Positions 37,189 to 46,529 of a DNA stretch of 64,000 nt are shown here, piece after piece. The notes beneath the pieces are model-generated. The model was not told the DNA's origin and did not search any database. It saw nothing but the letters and a program-made list of their open reading frames with translations. Source of the DNA: Streptomyces rimosus (GTDB lineage: Bacteria > Actinomycetota > Actinomycetes > Streptomycetales > Streptomycetaceae); the NCBI RefSeq assembly GCF_008704655.1, contig NZ_CP023688.1:6191501-6255500 (forward strand). Direction: 5' to 3'. The translations under genes were made by a program, and so were the position numbers. Position 1 is the stretch's first letter. Each line of letters starts with the position of its first letter.

Positions 37189-38637
37189 ATGAACAAACCG
37201 CTGCGCCGCGTCTCGGTCTTCTGCATCCTGCTGATACTCGCGCTGCTGGCGTGGGTCACCTGGCTGCAGGGGGCCAAGGCGGCCACGTTCTCGGACGATC
37301 CGCACAATCCGCGCGTGTCCATAGCGAAGTACGCGAACCCGCTGGGCAACATCCTCGTCGGCGGACAGCCGGTGACCGGCTCCACCGCCACCGACGGCAC
37401 CCTGAAGTACCAGCGCACGTACAAGAACGGCCCGCTCTACGCGCCCGTGACCGGCTTCAGCTCGCAGATCTTCGGCAGCAACCAGCTGGAGAGCCTGTAC
37501 GGGGACCTCCTCGACGGCTCGGACAGCCGCCTGCAGAACCCGGGCGACGCGCTGACCCGCCAGCGCCCCAAGGGCGGCGATGTGGCCACCACCATCGACG
37601 CCAAGGTGCAGCAGGCCGGTTACAAGGCGCTCGGCGGCAAGAGCGGCGCCGCGGTCGCCCTCGACCCGGCCACCGGCAAGATCCTCGGCATGGTCAGCAC
37701 CCCGTCGTACGACCCGGGCAAGTTCGCCGGGTCCGGCAGCGGCGACCAGAAGGCGTGGAAGGACCTCTCCGGCAACAAGGCCCACCCCGAGATCAACCGC
37801 GCGCTGCGCCAGCCGCTGCCGCCCGGCTCCACGTTCAAGCTGGTCGTCGCGGCGGCCGCGCTGGAGAACGGCCTCTACTCCTCCGTGGACGAGGCCACCG
37901 ACAGCCCCGACCCGTACACGCTGCCCAACACCCGCACGGTGCTGAAGAACGAGAGCGCCTCCGCCCCCTGCAAGAACGCCACCATCCGCACCGCGCTCCA
38001 GTACTCCTGCAACACCGTCTTCGCGAAGATGGCCGCCGACCTGGGCCAGGACAAGGTCCGCGCGCAGGCGGAGAAGTTCGGCTTCAACAACGGCAAGCTG
38101 GACACCCCCGTACGGGCGGGCAAGAGCCTCTACCCGCAGGGCATGGACAAGCCGCAGACCGCGCTGTCCGGGATCGGCCAGTTCGACGACACGGCGACGC
38201 CGCTCCAGATGGCCATGGTCTCCTCGGCCATCGCCAACGGCGGCGACCTCCAGACGCCGCAGATGGTGGACAAGCTCACCGACGGCGGCGGCAACACGCT
38301 CCAGGAGTACGAGCCGAAGAAGTACGGCAAGGCGGTCTCGCGGCGCACCGCCGAGCAGCTCCAGTCGTCGATGGAGACCGTCGTCAACGAGGGCACCGGC
38401 TCCAACGCCAAGATCGACGGCCTGACGGTCGGCGGCAAGACGGGCACCGCCCAGCACGGCGTGAACAACGAGGGCACCCCGTACGCCTGGTTCGTCTCCT
38501 ACGCCAAGGACGGCAAGGGCCATCAGGTCGCCGTCGCGGTCATGGTCGAGGACAGCGACGCGGCCCGCAGTGAGATCTCCGGCGGCGGGCTGGCGGCGCC
38601 GGTGGCGAAGGCGATGATGAAGGCGGCGTTGTCGTAG
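37189..38637 (+). CDS. Class B penicillin-binding protein (PbpA-like), isolated
   Basis: A 482-residue transpeptidase anchored by an N-terminal helix (MNKPLRRVSVFCILLILALLAWVTWL). The transpeptidase motifs are complete: SxxK in PGSTFK (about 213), SxN as SCN (QYSCNTVF, about 273) and KTG in VGGKTGTAQ (about 416). It matches the PbpA group normally found next to a RodA partner, but no rodA is beside it; the window's rodA is 8 kb away with its own PBP2. It may be a specialised or beta-lactam-tolerant extra PBP. The ATG at 37189 has GAGGAG 11 nt upstream. It lies between valS-linked and folC-linked genes and is likely an accessory insertion. Confidence 0.88.
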   Translation: MNKPLRRVSVFCILLILALLAWVTWLQGAKAATFSDDPHNPRVSIAKYANPLGNILVGGQPVTGSTATDGTLKYQRTYKNGPLYAPVTGFSSQIFGSNQLESLYGDLLDGSDSRLQNPGDALTRQRPKGGDVATTIDAKVQQAGYKALGGKSGAAVALDPATGKILGMVSTPSYDPGKFAGSGSGDQKAWKDLSGNKAHPEINRALRQPLPPGSTFKLVVAAAALENGLYSSVDEATDSPDPYTLPNTRTVLKNESASAPCKNATIRTALQYSCNTVFAKMAADLGQDKVRAQAEKFGFNNGKLDTPVRAGKSLYPQGMDKPQTALSGIGQFDDTATPLQMAMVSSAIANGGDLQTPQMVDKLTDGGGNTLQEYEPKKYGKAVSRRTAEQLQSSMETVVNEGTGSNAKIDGLTVGGKTGTAQHGVNNEGTPYAWFVSYAKDGKGHQVAVAVMVEDSDAARSEISGGGLAAPVAKAMMKAALS

Positions 38638-38693
38638 CGGCTCGGGCGGCGGGCGGGCGCCGCCCGCCGCCCGCCCGTGTCGGTGGTGGCTCG

Positions 38694-38709
38694 TAGACTG
38701 GAGTGTGTG
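38694..38709 (+). promoter_or_regulatory. -10 box and probable leaderless start of folC
   Basis: TAGACT (38694-38699) ends 7 nt before the GTG at 38707, with no Shine-Dalgarno between them. The arrangement is the same as at valS. Confidence 0.55.
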
Positions 38710-40245
38710 AGCGACGACCGCCCCCAGAACGACGACCCCGACCCGATTCCCGGCCCGGACGGCCCGGCCGACCCCTTCGAGGAGATGGTGGAGGCCGAGA
38801 CCGACAGGGACCCCGACCTCGCGGTGATCGAGGCCGGCAGCCGGACCCTGCGCGCGCAGGCCGGACCGCCCCAGGGGGACGGCATTCCCGCACGTCCCGA
38901 AGACCCCGAGGTGGACCGCGCGCTGCGCGAGGTGGAGGCCGAGCTGGCCGGCCGCTGGGGCGAGACCAAGCTCGACCCCTCGGTGCGGCGCATCGAGGCG
39001 CTGATGGACGTCCTGGGCTCGCCGCAGCGCGCGTACCCCTCCATCCACATCACCGGCACCAACGGCAAGACCAGCACCGCCCGCATGATCGAGGCCCTGC
39101 TGACCGCCTTCGACCTGCGCACCGGCCGGTACACCAGCCCGCATGTGCAGTCCGTGACCGAGCGGATCAGCCTGGACGGAGCCCCGATCTCCGCCGAGCG
39201 CTTCATCGAGACGTACCGCGACATCGCGCCGTACGTACAGATGGTCGACGAGCGCGAGCAGTACCGCCTGTCCTTCTTCGAGGTGCTCACCGCCATGGCG
39301 TACGCGGCCTTCGCGGACGCCCCGGTGGATGTCGCGGTCGTCGAGGTCGGCATGGGCGGCACCTGGGACGCGACGAACGTGATCGACGGGGACGTCGCCG
39401 TCGTCACGCCCATCTCGCTGGACCACACCGACCGCCTCGGCGATACGCCCGAGCAGATCGCCGGCGAGAAGTCCGGGATCATCAAGAAGGACGCGACGGT
39501 CGTGCTGGCGCAGCAGCCGGTGGACGCGGCGGCCGTGATGCTCAAGCGCGCGGTCGAGGTGGACGCCACGGTCGCCCGCGAGGGCATGGAGTTCGGCGTG
39601 CTCGCCCGGGAGGTGGCGGTCGGCGGCCAGCTGCTGACACTGCGCGGCCTCGGCGGCGAGTACCCGGAGATCTTCCTGCCGCTGCACGGCGCCCACCAGG
39701 CGCACAACGCCGCGGTGGCGCTCGCCGCCGTGGAGGCGTTCTTCGGCATCGGCTCCGAGCACGCCCGCACCCTGGACATCGACACCATCCGCTCCGCGTT
39801 CGCCGCGGTCGCCTCGCCCGGCCGCCTGGAGGTCGTGCGCAGCAGCCCGACCGTCATCCTGGACGCGGCGCACAACCCGGCGGGCGCGCGCGCCGCGGCC
39901 GAGGCGGTCAGCGAGGCGTTCGGTTTCAGCCGACTCGTCGGGGTGGTCGCCCCCAGCGCCGACAAGGACGTGCGCGGCGTCCTCGAAGCCTTCGAGCCGA
40001 TCTTCGCCGAGGTCGTGGTGACCCGTAATTCCAGCCACCGCGCCATGGACCCGGACGAGCTGGCCGCCGTCGCGGTGGAGATCTTCGGCTCCGAGCGGGT
40101 GCAGGTCGAGCCGCGGCTCGACGACGCGCTGGAGGCGGCGATCACCCTCGCGGAGGAGGAGGGCGAGTACGCCGGCGCCGGCGTGCTGGTCACCGGCTCC
40201 GTGATCACGGTCGGCGAGGCCCGGCTGCTCCTGGGGAGGAACTGA
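38707..40245 (+). CDS. folC: Folylpolyglutamate/dihydrofolate synthase
   Basis: A 512-residue Mur-ligase-fold enzyme adding glutamate to dihydropteroate and folates. The ATP loop is HITGTNGKTSTARM (about residues 114-127). TSPHVQSVTERIS, VVEVGMGGTWDATN and LDHTDRLGDT are the family's Mg/ATP and substrate blocks, and DAAHNPAGARAA is in the C-terminal domain. An acidic, Pro/Asp-rich tail of about 80 residues precedes the catalytic core, longer than in E. coli. The next gene begins 2 bp after the stop, so the two are coupled. Confidence 0.95.
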   Translation: MSDDRPQNDDPDPIPGPDGPADPFEEMVEAETDRDPDLAVIEAGSRTLRAQAGPPQGDGIPARPEDPEVDRALREVEAELAGRWGETKLDPSVRRIEALMDVLGSPQRAYPSIHITGTNGKTSTARMIEALLTAFDLRTGRYTSPHVQSVTERISLDGAPISAERFIETYRDIAPYVQMVDEREQYRLSFFEVLTAMAYAAFADAPVDVAVVEVGMGGTWDATNVIDGDVAVVTPISLDHTDRLGDTPEQIAGEKSGIIKKDATVVLAQQPVDAAAVMLKRAVEVDATVAREGMEFGVLAREVAVGGQLLTLRGLGGEYPEIFLPLHGAHQAHNAAVALAAVEAFFGIGSEHARTLDIDTIRSAFAAVASPGRLEVVRSSPTVILDAAHNPAGARAAAEAVSEAFGFSRLVGVVAPSADKDVRGVLEAFEPIFAEVVVTRNSSHRAMDPDELAAVAVEIFGSERVQVEPRLDDALEAAITLAEEEGEYAGAGVLVTGSVITVGEARLLLGRN

Positions 40246-40247
40246 CC

Positions 40248-40607
40248 ATGCGCACGCTGTGTGCGAGCACGCTGATCGGCGAGTTCTTCGTGATCGGCTT
40301 CGCCGGTCTGGTCGCGATGCAGACCTCCGGCCATTCCACGGCCACGGTCTGGACGGTCAGCGGCGTCGCCATGCTGCTGTGCGTCCTGCTGTGCGGTGTG
40401 CTCAACCGCCCCGGCGGCGTGCAGCTGGGCTGGGTGCTCCAGGCCGCGCTGATCGCCAGCGGTTTCGTGGTCGGCACGATGTTCTTCCTCGGGGCGGTCT
40501 TCGCCGCGCTGTGGTGGGCGTCGGTGCACTTCGGCCGCAAGATCGACGAGGCGAAGGCCCGCTGGGCTGCGCAGGCCGAGGAGGGGCCGCAGCCGGGCGC
40601 TGCGTGA
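40248..40607 (+). CDS. DUF4233 membrane protein
   Basis: A 119-residue protein with about four helices (STLIGEFFVIGFAGLVAM, TVWTVSGVAMLLCVLLCGVL, LQAALIASGFVVGTMFFLG). It is found directly after folC in most actinobacteria and is annotated DUF4233; its function is unknown. The ATG at 40248 follows the folC stop by 2 bp and lacks an independent Shine-Dalgarno, indicating translational coupling. Confidence 0.85.
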   Translation: MRTLCASTLIGEFFVIGFAGLVAMQTSGHSTATVWTVSGVAMLLCVLLCGVLNRPGGVQLGWVLQAALIASGFVVGTMFFLGAVFAALWWASVHFGRKIDEAKARWAAQAEEGPQPGAA

Positions 40608-40836
40608 GGACGGCCGCGTACGGCCGCGTCCGCAAGCGGGTTCAGCGGTCCGGGCAAGTGGGACGTACGTGCCCGGACCGGACATCTGTCCGCGTCCGCT
40701 CCGGACGTCTGTGCGAAACCCGGCCCGCGTCACCCGTACGGCCCCGTACCGGCTCCGATACCGCGTACGGACCAGCGCCGTCACCCATGTAGCCTCAGTT
40801 CACCTGCCGACTTCCGTCACCCAAGGAGTCCTTCCC

Positions 40837-41250
40837 GTGAGCCAGCGCACGCTCGTCCTCCTCAAGCCCGACGCGGTCCGCCGCGGCCTGGTCGGTGAGA
40901 TTCTCGGCCGTATCGAGCGCAAGGCGGGCTGGACGATCAGCGCGCTGGAACTGCGCACCCTCGACCGCGCGATCCTGGAGCAGCACTACGCCGAGCACGT
41001 CGGCCGCGACTTCTACGAGCCGTTGGTGCAGTTCATGTCCTCGGGCCCGGTGGTCAGCCTGGTCGTCGAGGGCGAGCGGGTGATCGAGGGCGTGCGGACG
41101 CTGGCCGGCCCCACCGACCCGATCAAGGCGCCGGGCGGTTCCATCCGCGGCGACTTCGGGACCATCACCCGGGAGAACCTGATCCACGCCTCGGACTCCG
41201 AGGAGTCCGCCGAGCGCGAGATCAAGATTTTCTTCCCCGGTCTTTCCTGA
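40837..41250 (+). CDS. ndk: Nucleoside diphosphate kinase
   Basis: A 137-residue enzyme that transfers the gamma phosphate between nucleotides through a phosphohistidine. The catalytic His117 lies in ENLIHASDS, and SQRTLVLLKPDAVRRGLVGEI is the usual start. GGSIRGDFG and the C-terminal SAEREIKIFFP are conserved. The GTG at 40837 has AAGGAG 9 nt upstream. TAGCCT near 40790 could be its -10 box, so the gene may have its own promoter apart from folC. Confidence 0.97.
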   Translation: MSQRTLVLLKPDAVRRGLVGEILGRIERKAGWTISALELRTLDRAILEQHYAEHVGRDFYEPLVQFMSSGPVVSLVVEGERVIEGVRTLAGPTDPIKAPGGSIRGDFGTITRENLIHASDSEESAEREIKIFFPGLS

Positions 41251-41525
41251 CCTTCCGTCCGTTCGCACCCCGGTGACCTGGGGCGACCGCGCCGCCGCGG
41301 CCGCCCCACGGCAAGCCGGCGGCGAACGGGGGAACGCTTCGGTGCGACACGGCGTCCCATTGAAGGGGGCGGGTCCGTGTTCCGCCGACAATGGCGAAGG
41401 AACCCCGCACTGCGTTCGAGCGGTGGGGACTTCGTGACTACGATGGAGTTTCCGCGCCCCGGCGCACCACACCTGCCGACCTCAAGTAAGCATTCGCTCC
41501 AGTTGGGAAGGCCAGACGTATCCTC

Positions 41526-42557
41526 ATGGGGAACAACATGTCGTTCATCGGCCGTGACATGGCTGTCGACCTCGGGACCGCCAACACGCTGGTGTACGTC
41601 AGGGGTCGCGGGATCGTCCTCAACGAGCCGTCGGTCGTGGCCATCAACACCAACACCGGCGGCATCCTGGCCGTCGGGGCCGAGGCGAAGAAGATGATCG
41701 GCCGCACCCCCGGCAACATCGTCGCGGTGCGTCCGCTGAAGGACGGCGTGATCGCCGACTTCGAGATCACCGAGCGGATGCTCCGCTACTTCATCCTCAA
41801 GATCCACAAGCGCCGTTACCTGGCCCGCCCGCGCGTGGTCGTCTGTGTCCCCTCCGGTATCACCGGAGTCGAGCGCCGCGCGGTCATCGAGGCGTCCACC
41901 CAGGCCGGCGCCCGCCAGGTGCACATCATCGAGGAGCCGATGGCCGCCGCGATCGGCTCCGGCCTCCCGGTCCACGAGGCCACCGGCAACATGGTCGTGG
42001 ACATCGGCGGCGGCACCACCGAGGTCGCGGTGATCTCGCTCGGCGGCATCGTCACGGCGCAGTCGATCCGGGTGGCCGGCGATGAGCTGGACAACGCGAT
42101 CATCCAGCACATCAAGAAGGAGTACAGCCTCCTGCTGGGCGAGCGCACCGCCGAGAGCATCAAGATCACCATCGGCTCGGCGTACGACCTGGAGCAGGAC
42201 GAGCACACCGAGATCCGCGGCCGCGATCTGGTCTCCGGACTTCCCAAGACCGTCGTGATCTCCGCGGCCGAGGTGCGCAAGGCCATCGAGGAACCGGTCA
42301 ACTCCATCGTCGACGCGGTCAAGACGACGCTCGACAAGTGCCCGCCGGAGCTCTCCGGCGACGTGATGGACCGCGGCATCGTGCTCACCGGCGGCGGCGC
42401 CCTGCTGCGCGGCCTCGACGAGCGCCTGCGCCGCGAGACCGGCATGCCGATCCACATCGCCGAGGACCCGCTCGACTCCGTCGCACTCGGCAGCGGCAAG
42501 TGCGTCGAGGAGTTCGAGGCGCTCCAGCAGGTCCTGGACTCCCAGCCGCGCCGCTGA
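41526..42557 (+). CDS. mreB: Rod-shape/spore-wall actin MreB
   Basis: A 343-residue actin homologue that organises wall synthesis; in Streptomyces it is needed for spore-wall integrity rather than tip growth. The phosphate-1 loop is [13 protein letters not shown], phosphate-2 [13 protein letters not shown], and the adenosine motif [14 protein letters not shown]. Two in-frame starts exist: ATG 41526 ([11 protein letters not shown]), which I recall as the usual annotation, and ATG 41538 with GGGG upstream. It opens the mreB-mreC-mreD-pbp2-rodA cluster. mreC is 175 bp downstream, beyond a hairpin and a pair of direct repeats. Confidence 0.97.
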   Translation: MGNNMSFIGRDMAVDLGTANTLVYVRGRGIVLNEPSVVAINTNTGGILAVGAEAKKMIGRTPGNIVAVRPLKDGVIADFEITERMLRYFILKIHKRRYLARPRVVVCVPSGITGVERRAVIEASTQAGARQVHIIEEPMAAAIGSGLPVHEATGNMVVDIGGGTTEVAVISLGGIVTAQSIRVAGDELDNAIIQHIKKEYSLLLGERTAESIKITIGSAYDLEQDEHTEIRGRDLVSGLPKTVVISAAEVRKAIEEPVNSIVDAVKTTLDKCPPELSGDVMDRGIVLTGGGALLRGLDERLRRETGMPIHIAEDPLDSVALGSGKCVEEFEALQQVLDSQPRR

Positions 42558-42570
42558 GGAACCCGACATT

Positions 42571-42604
42571 CCGCCGTACGGGCGGCTGATCGTCCGTACG
42601 GCGG
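42571..42604 (+). terminator. Hairpin between mreB and mreC
   Basis: CCGCCGTACGG (42571-42581) pairs with CCGTACGGCGG (42594-42604), 11 bp with a 12-nt loop, 14 bp past the mreB stop. It may end part of the mreB transcript; mreB is known to be made in excess of mreC. Confidence 0.6.
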
Positions 42605-42612
42605 ATCGTTGA

Positions 42613-42664
42613 TATACAGGCACCACGCCCCAACAGGCGAGCACTGCGTATAAAGGCACAACGC
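42613..42664 (+). repeat. Two direct repeats upstream of mreC
   Basis: TATACAGGCACCACGC (42613-42628) and TATAAAGGCACAACGC (42649-42664) match at 14 of 16 positions, 36 bp apart, in the AT-richer part of the mreB-mreC gap. Either copy could contain a -10 element, and the pair could be binding sites for one regulator. Confidence 0.5.
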
Positions 42665-42732
42665 ACTCCCCAGCGCGACCGGCGCGGGCCCGCAGCCGGC
42701 CGGTCCTACGAGGAAGGACACGGCCGCCGCAC

Positions 42733-43665
42733 GTGAGGGACACACGAGAGAGCCGGCTGCTACTGGTGCTGCTGGTCGCGATCGCGTTCGCGCTGATCAC
42801 GGTGGACATCCGCGGCGGCGAACGGTCCCCGCTCGCCGGTGCCCGGCAGGCCGCCGCCGCGGTGTTCGGGCCGGTCGAGAGCGGCATCGCCACGGTCGTC
42901 GACCCGGTGGGCAACGCCGTCGGCGCCGTACGCGACTCCGGCGAGCGGCACACGCGTATCAGCGCCCTGGAGCGGGAGAACGCCGCCCTCAAGGCGAAGC
43001 TGGGCTCCTCCGACCGCAACCGCAACCGCGCCGCCGAGCTGGACAAGATGCTCAAGACCGCCGGCACCGGCCAGTACGGCATCAAGGGCGCCCAGGTCAT
43101 CGCCATCGGCGCGGCGCAGGGCTTCTCCTGGACCGTCACCATCGACGCCGGCTCCCAGGACGGCATCGCCCGCGACATGACGGTCCTCAACGGTGACGGC
43201 CTGGTCGGCCGCGTCACCACCGTCGGCCGCACCACCGCCACCGTGCTGCTCGCCAACGACCCCGACTTCACCGTCGGCACCCGCATGGAGAAGACCAACG
43301 AGATCGGGTTCGCCACCGGCCAGGGCGGCAACTCGCTGGGCGTGCAGCTGCTGAACGGCAAGGCCGAGGTCAACAAGGGCGACCGGCTGGTCACCTTCGG
43401 CTCCAGTGCCGACAAGCCCTTCGTGCCCGGCGTCCCGGTCGGACAGGTCGTCAGGGTCGATCCGTCCAACGGCGATCTGACCCGCTCCCTCCAGGTCCGC
43501 CCGTTCGTCGGCTTCTCCAAGCTGGACGTCGTCGGCGTGGTCGTCCAGCCGCCCCGCGAGGACCCGCGCGACACCGTCCTGCCGCCCAAGCCCGCCAAGC
43601 CCAAGCCGACGCCGACGGTCACCGTCACGGCCACCCCCACCGCGAGCGCCTCTCCCAGGAGCTGA
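42733..43665 (+). CDS. mreC: Cell-shape protein MreC
   Basis: A 310-residue membrane-anchored scaffold linking MreB, MreD and PBP2. It has one N-terminal helix (RLLLVLLVAIAFALITVDI), then a coiled coil (HTRISALERENAALKAKLGSS), then the beta-barrel domain (NGDGLVGRVTTVGRTTATVLLANDPDFTVG). The C-terminal tail is Pro/Thr/Lys-rich (PKPAKPKPTPTVTVTATPTA) and extracellular. The GTG at 42733 has no close Shine-Dalgarno; AGGAAGG lies 17 nt away. It ends 3 bp before mreD. Confidence 0.93.
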   Translation: MRDTRESRLLLVLLVAIAFALITVDIRGGERSPLAGARQAAAAVFGPVESGIATVVDPVGNAVGAVRDSGERHTRISALERENAALKAKLGSSDRNRNRAAELDKMLKTAGTGQYGIKGAQVIAIGAAQGFSWTVTIDAGSQDGIARDMTVLNGDGLVGRVTTVGRTTATVLLANDPDFTVGTRMEKTNEIGFATGQGGNSLGVQLLNGKAEVNKGDRLVTFGSSADKPFVPGVPVGQVVRVDPSNGDLTRSLQVRPFVGFSKLDVVGVVVQPPREDPRDTVLPPKPAKPKPTPTVTVTATPTASASPRS

Positions 43666-43668
43666 CCG

Positions 43669-44391
43669 ATGCGCATCAAGAGGATCCTGCTCTCGGCCGC
43701 GCTGGTCGTCGTGGCGCTGCTGGTCCAGGTCGCCGTGCTGGCACGGCTCCAGCTGCCCGGCGCCGTACCGGACCTGCTGCTCCTGGTCGTCCTCGGCCTC
43801 GCGCTGGTCTACGGGCACGTCTCCGGCGCCCTGATCGGCTTCGGCGCCGGCCTGCTCGCCGACCTCGCACCGCCCTCCGACCACGCCATCGGCCGCTACG
43901 CCCTGGTGCTGTGCGTCATCGGGTACGTCGCCGGGCTGACCAAACCGGACAGCGGACAGCACCGTTCGGCGACCATGCCACTGGTGGTCGTGATCGGCGC
44001 GGCCCTCGGCTCGACCCTGCTGTACGCGGGCGTCGGCTCGCTCGTCGGCGACTCCGCCGCCGCCCGGGTGGGCCTGGGCTGGCTGCTGTTCACCGCCACG
44101 CTCTACGACCTGCTGCTCGCCCCGTTCGCCGTACCCGTGGTGATGGCACTGGCCCGCCGTACCGAACACGACCCGCTGGCCACCGACGGGGCCGGCGGGC
44201 CGGGCGGCTCCGGCAAGGGCCGCAAGAGCGCCTACGGCTGGCTCGGCTCCGGCACCGGCCTCAAGGCGAGCCGCTCGATGCGCACCAGCCTCCCGTCCAA
44301 GCCGGCCCGCATCGGCGGCCAGCGCGGCGGACTGCTCGGCAGATCGGCCCGTGGCAAGACAGGACGCATGAAGGGGGTCAAACGACTGTGA
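43669..44391 (+). CDS. mreD: Cell-shape membrane protein MreD
   Basis: A 240-residue membrane protein with about five helices in the first 170 residues (ILLSAALVVVALLVQVAVL, PDLLLLVVLGLALVYG). A basic C-terminal tail of about 70 residues (GKGRKSAYGWLGSG...RSARGKTGRMKGVKRL) is unusual compared with the compact 160-residue MreD of rods, but common in Streptomyces. It overlaps the next gene by 4 bp (GTGA), so it is translationally coupled to pbp2. Confidence 0.9.
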   Translation: MRIKRILLSAALVVVALLVQVAVLARLQLPGAVPDLLLLVVLGLALVYGHVSGALIGFGAGLLADLAPPSDHAIGRYALVLCVIGYVAGLTKPDSGQHRSATMPLVVVIGAALGSTLLYAGVGSLVGDSAAARVGLGWLLFTATLYDLLLAPFAVPVVMALARRTEHDPLATDGAGGPGGSGKGRKSAYGWLGSGTGLKASRSMRTSLPSKPARIGGQRGGLLGRSARGKTGRMKGVKRL

Positions 44392-46529
44392 CCAACCTCC
44401 CGGAGACCGGCCGCAGCTCACGCGTCACGATCCGGCTGGTCGCCATCCAGATCCTCGTCTTCTCGCTGCTGCTGACCCTCGGCGGCCGGCTGTGGTACCT
44501 CCAGATCCGCAACGGCCGGGAGTACGCCGACGAGGCCCGCAACAACCACGTCCAGCAGGTCGTCGAGCCGGCCACCCGCGGCTCCATCCTCGACGCCCGC
44601 GGCATCCCGCTCGCCGACAACCAGACCCGTCTGGTCGTCTCCGCCAGCCGCACCGACCTGCTGAAGATGAAGGACGACGGCAAGGCCGTGCTCGGCCGCC
44701 TCGCCAAGGTCCTGGGCATGTCGGAGCAGGAGATCCGCAACAAGGTCCGGCTGTGCGACGCCAAGACGCCGCAGCCCTGCTGGAACGGCTCGCCCTTCCA
44801 GCCCATCCCGATCACCGACGAGGCCACCACCCAGCAGGCACTCCAGATCCGCGAGCGCTCCGAGGACTTCCCCGGCATCTCCGCCGAGCCCACCGCCGTA
44901 CGCCGCTACGCCGCGCCCGGCAAGGCCCAGACCGCCCAGGTCCTCGGCTACCTCTCGCCGGTCACCGACGAGGAGATCCAAAAGGCCAAGAACACCCGCT
45001 CGCCGCTGCTGCGCTCGGACCAGATCGGCCGCTCCGGGCTGGAGCGCACCTACGACAGCCAGCTGCGCGGCAAGGCCGGGGTGACGCGGTACGAGGTCGA
45101 CAACCTCGGCCGGGTCATCGGCAAGGCCAAGAGCGACAAGGCGATCCCCGGCTCCAACGTCGTCACGAGCATAGACGCCCGCGTCCAGGCCATAGCGGAA
45201 CAGGAACTGGAGCAGGCGATGAAGGACGCCCGTAAGGAGCACGACAAGAACACCGGCACCAACTACAAGGCCGACGCGGGTGCCGTGGTCGTGATGGAGA
45301 ACAAGACCGGCCGGATCGTCTCCATGGCCTCCAACCCCTCCTACGACCCCAACGCCTGGGTCGGCGGCATCTCCGGCAAGGACTACGCCAAGCTGACCGG
45401 CAAGGACTCCAACTACCCGCTGCTCAACCGGGCCATCCAGGGCCAGTCGGCGCCCGGCTCGATCTTCAAGGTCATCTCCACCTCGGCCGCGGTCGCCGCC
45501 GGGTACGACTTCGACGGCACCTACCCCTGCACCGCCTCGTTCAGCATCGGCGGCCAGGTCTTCAAGAACTTCGAGTCCAAGGGCTACGGGCCGATCAACC
45601 TCGGCCGCGCGCTGGAGGTCTCCTGCGACACCGTCTTCTACGGCCTGGCCTACCAGCAGTGGCAGAAGGACGGCGGCAACAAGCCGAAGAACCCGAAGGA
45701 CTGGTTCTACAAGACGGCCCACCAGTTCGGCCTCGGCAAGGAGACCGGCATCGACCTGCCCAACGAGGTCACCGGCCGGGTCCCGGACCGCGAGTGGAAG
45801 AAGCGGTACTGGGAGGCCAACAAGGACAGCTGGTGCAAGCAGGGCAAGTCCGGCGACGACTATGTCTCGAAGATCGCCCGGGAGAACTGCGAGTCCGGCA
45901 TGAAGATGCGCGCCGGTGACTCGGTGAACTACTCCATCGGGCAGGGCGACACCCAGGTCACCCCGATACAGATGGCGACGATCTACGCCGCCATCGCCAA
46001 CGGCGGCACGCTGTACAACCCGACCGTGGGCAAGGCGATCGTCAGCCCCGACGGCAAGCGCATCGAGAACATCGCGCCCAAGTCGCACGGGAAGCTGCCG
46101 GTCACCGAGAAGACCCTGTCGCAGATCGACGGCGCGCTGGCCGGCGTCGCCACCCGCGGCACCGCCGCCTGGCGCTTCCAGGGCTGGCCGCAGGACAAGA
46201 TCCCGATGCACGCCAAGACGGGTACGGCCGAGGTCTACGGCAAGCAGACGACGGGCTGGTTCGCCACGTACACCAAGGACTACACGATCGTCATGACCAT
46301 CTCCCAGGGCGGCACCGGCTCGGGCTCCGCCGGCCCCGCCGTGCGCAAGATCTACAACGCGCTGTACGGGGTGGACGACAAGGGCAAGATCGACGAGTCG
46401 AAGGCGCTGCTGCCCAGGCCGCAGACCGGACTGCCCAAGATCCTCGGCGACGGCACGATCCAGGCCCAGCCCATCAAGCCCGTCACCGCCCCCCAGCAGC
46501 CCGCCGCGGCCGGAAGGCGGGGCCAGTGA
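44388..46529 (+). CDS. mrdA: Penicillin-binding protein 2 (elongation transpeptidase)
   Basis: A 713-residue class B PBP. The N-terminal helix (VTIRLVAIQILVFSLLLTLGGRLWYLQI) anchors it. The PBP-dimer domain (RGSILDARGIPLADNQTRLVVS) leads to the transpeptidase domain with SxxK in SAPGSIFK (about 353-360), SxD as SCD (EVSCDTVFY; PBP2-type enzymes have D where others have N) and KTG in HAKTGTAEVYG (about 611). GTG at 44388 overlaps the mreD stop and has AAGGGGG upstream. It works with the RodA encoded next to it. The rodA start overlaps its stop (GTGA). Confidence 0.95.
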   Translation: MTNLPETGRSSRVTIRLVAIQILVFSLLLTLGGRLWYLQIRNGREYADEARNNHVQQVVEPATRGSILDARGIPLADNQTRLVVSASRTDLLKMKDDGKAVLGRLAKVLGMSEQEIRNKVRLCDAKTPQPCWNGSPFQPIPITDEATTQQALQIRERSEDFPGISAEPTAVRRYAAPGKAQTAQVLGYLSPVTDEEIQKAKNTRSPLLRSDQIGRSGLERTYDSQLRGKAGVTRYEVDNLGRVIGKAKSDKAIPGSNVVTSIDARVQAIAEQELEQAMKDARKEHDKNTGTNYKADAGAVVVMENKTGRIVSMASNPSYDPNAWVGGISGKDYAKLTGKDSNYPLLNRAIQGQSAPGSIFKVISTSAAVAAGYDFDGTYPCTASFSIGGQVFKNFESKGYGPINLGRALEVSCDTVFYGLAYQQWQKDGGNKPKNPKDWFYKTAHQFGLGKETGIDLPNEVTGRVPDREWKKRYWEANKDSWCKQGKSGDDYVSKIARENCESGMKMRAGDSVNYSIGQGDTQVTPIQMATIYAAIANGGTLYNPTVGKAIVSPDGKRIENIAPKSHGKLPVTEKTLSQIDGALAGVATRGTAAWRFQGWPQDKIPMHAKTGTAEVYGKQTTGWFATYTKDYTIVMTISQGGTGSGSAGPAVRKIYNALYGVDDKGKIDESKALLPRPQTGLPKILGDGTIQAQPIKPVTAPQQPAAAGRRGQ

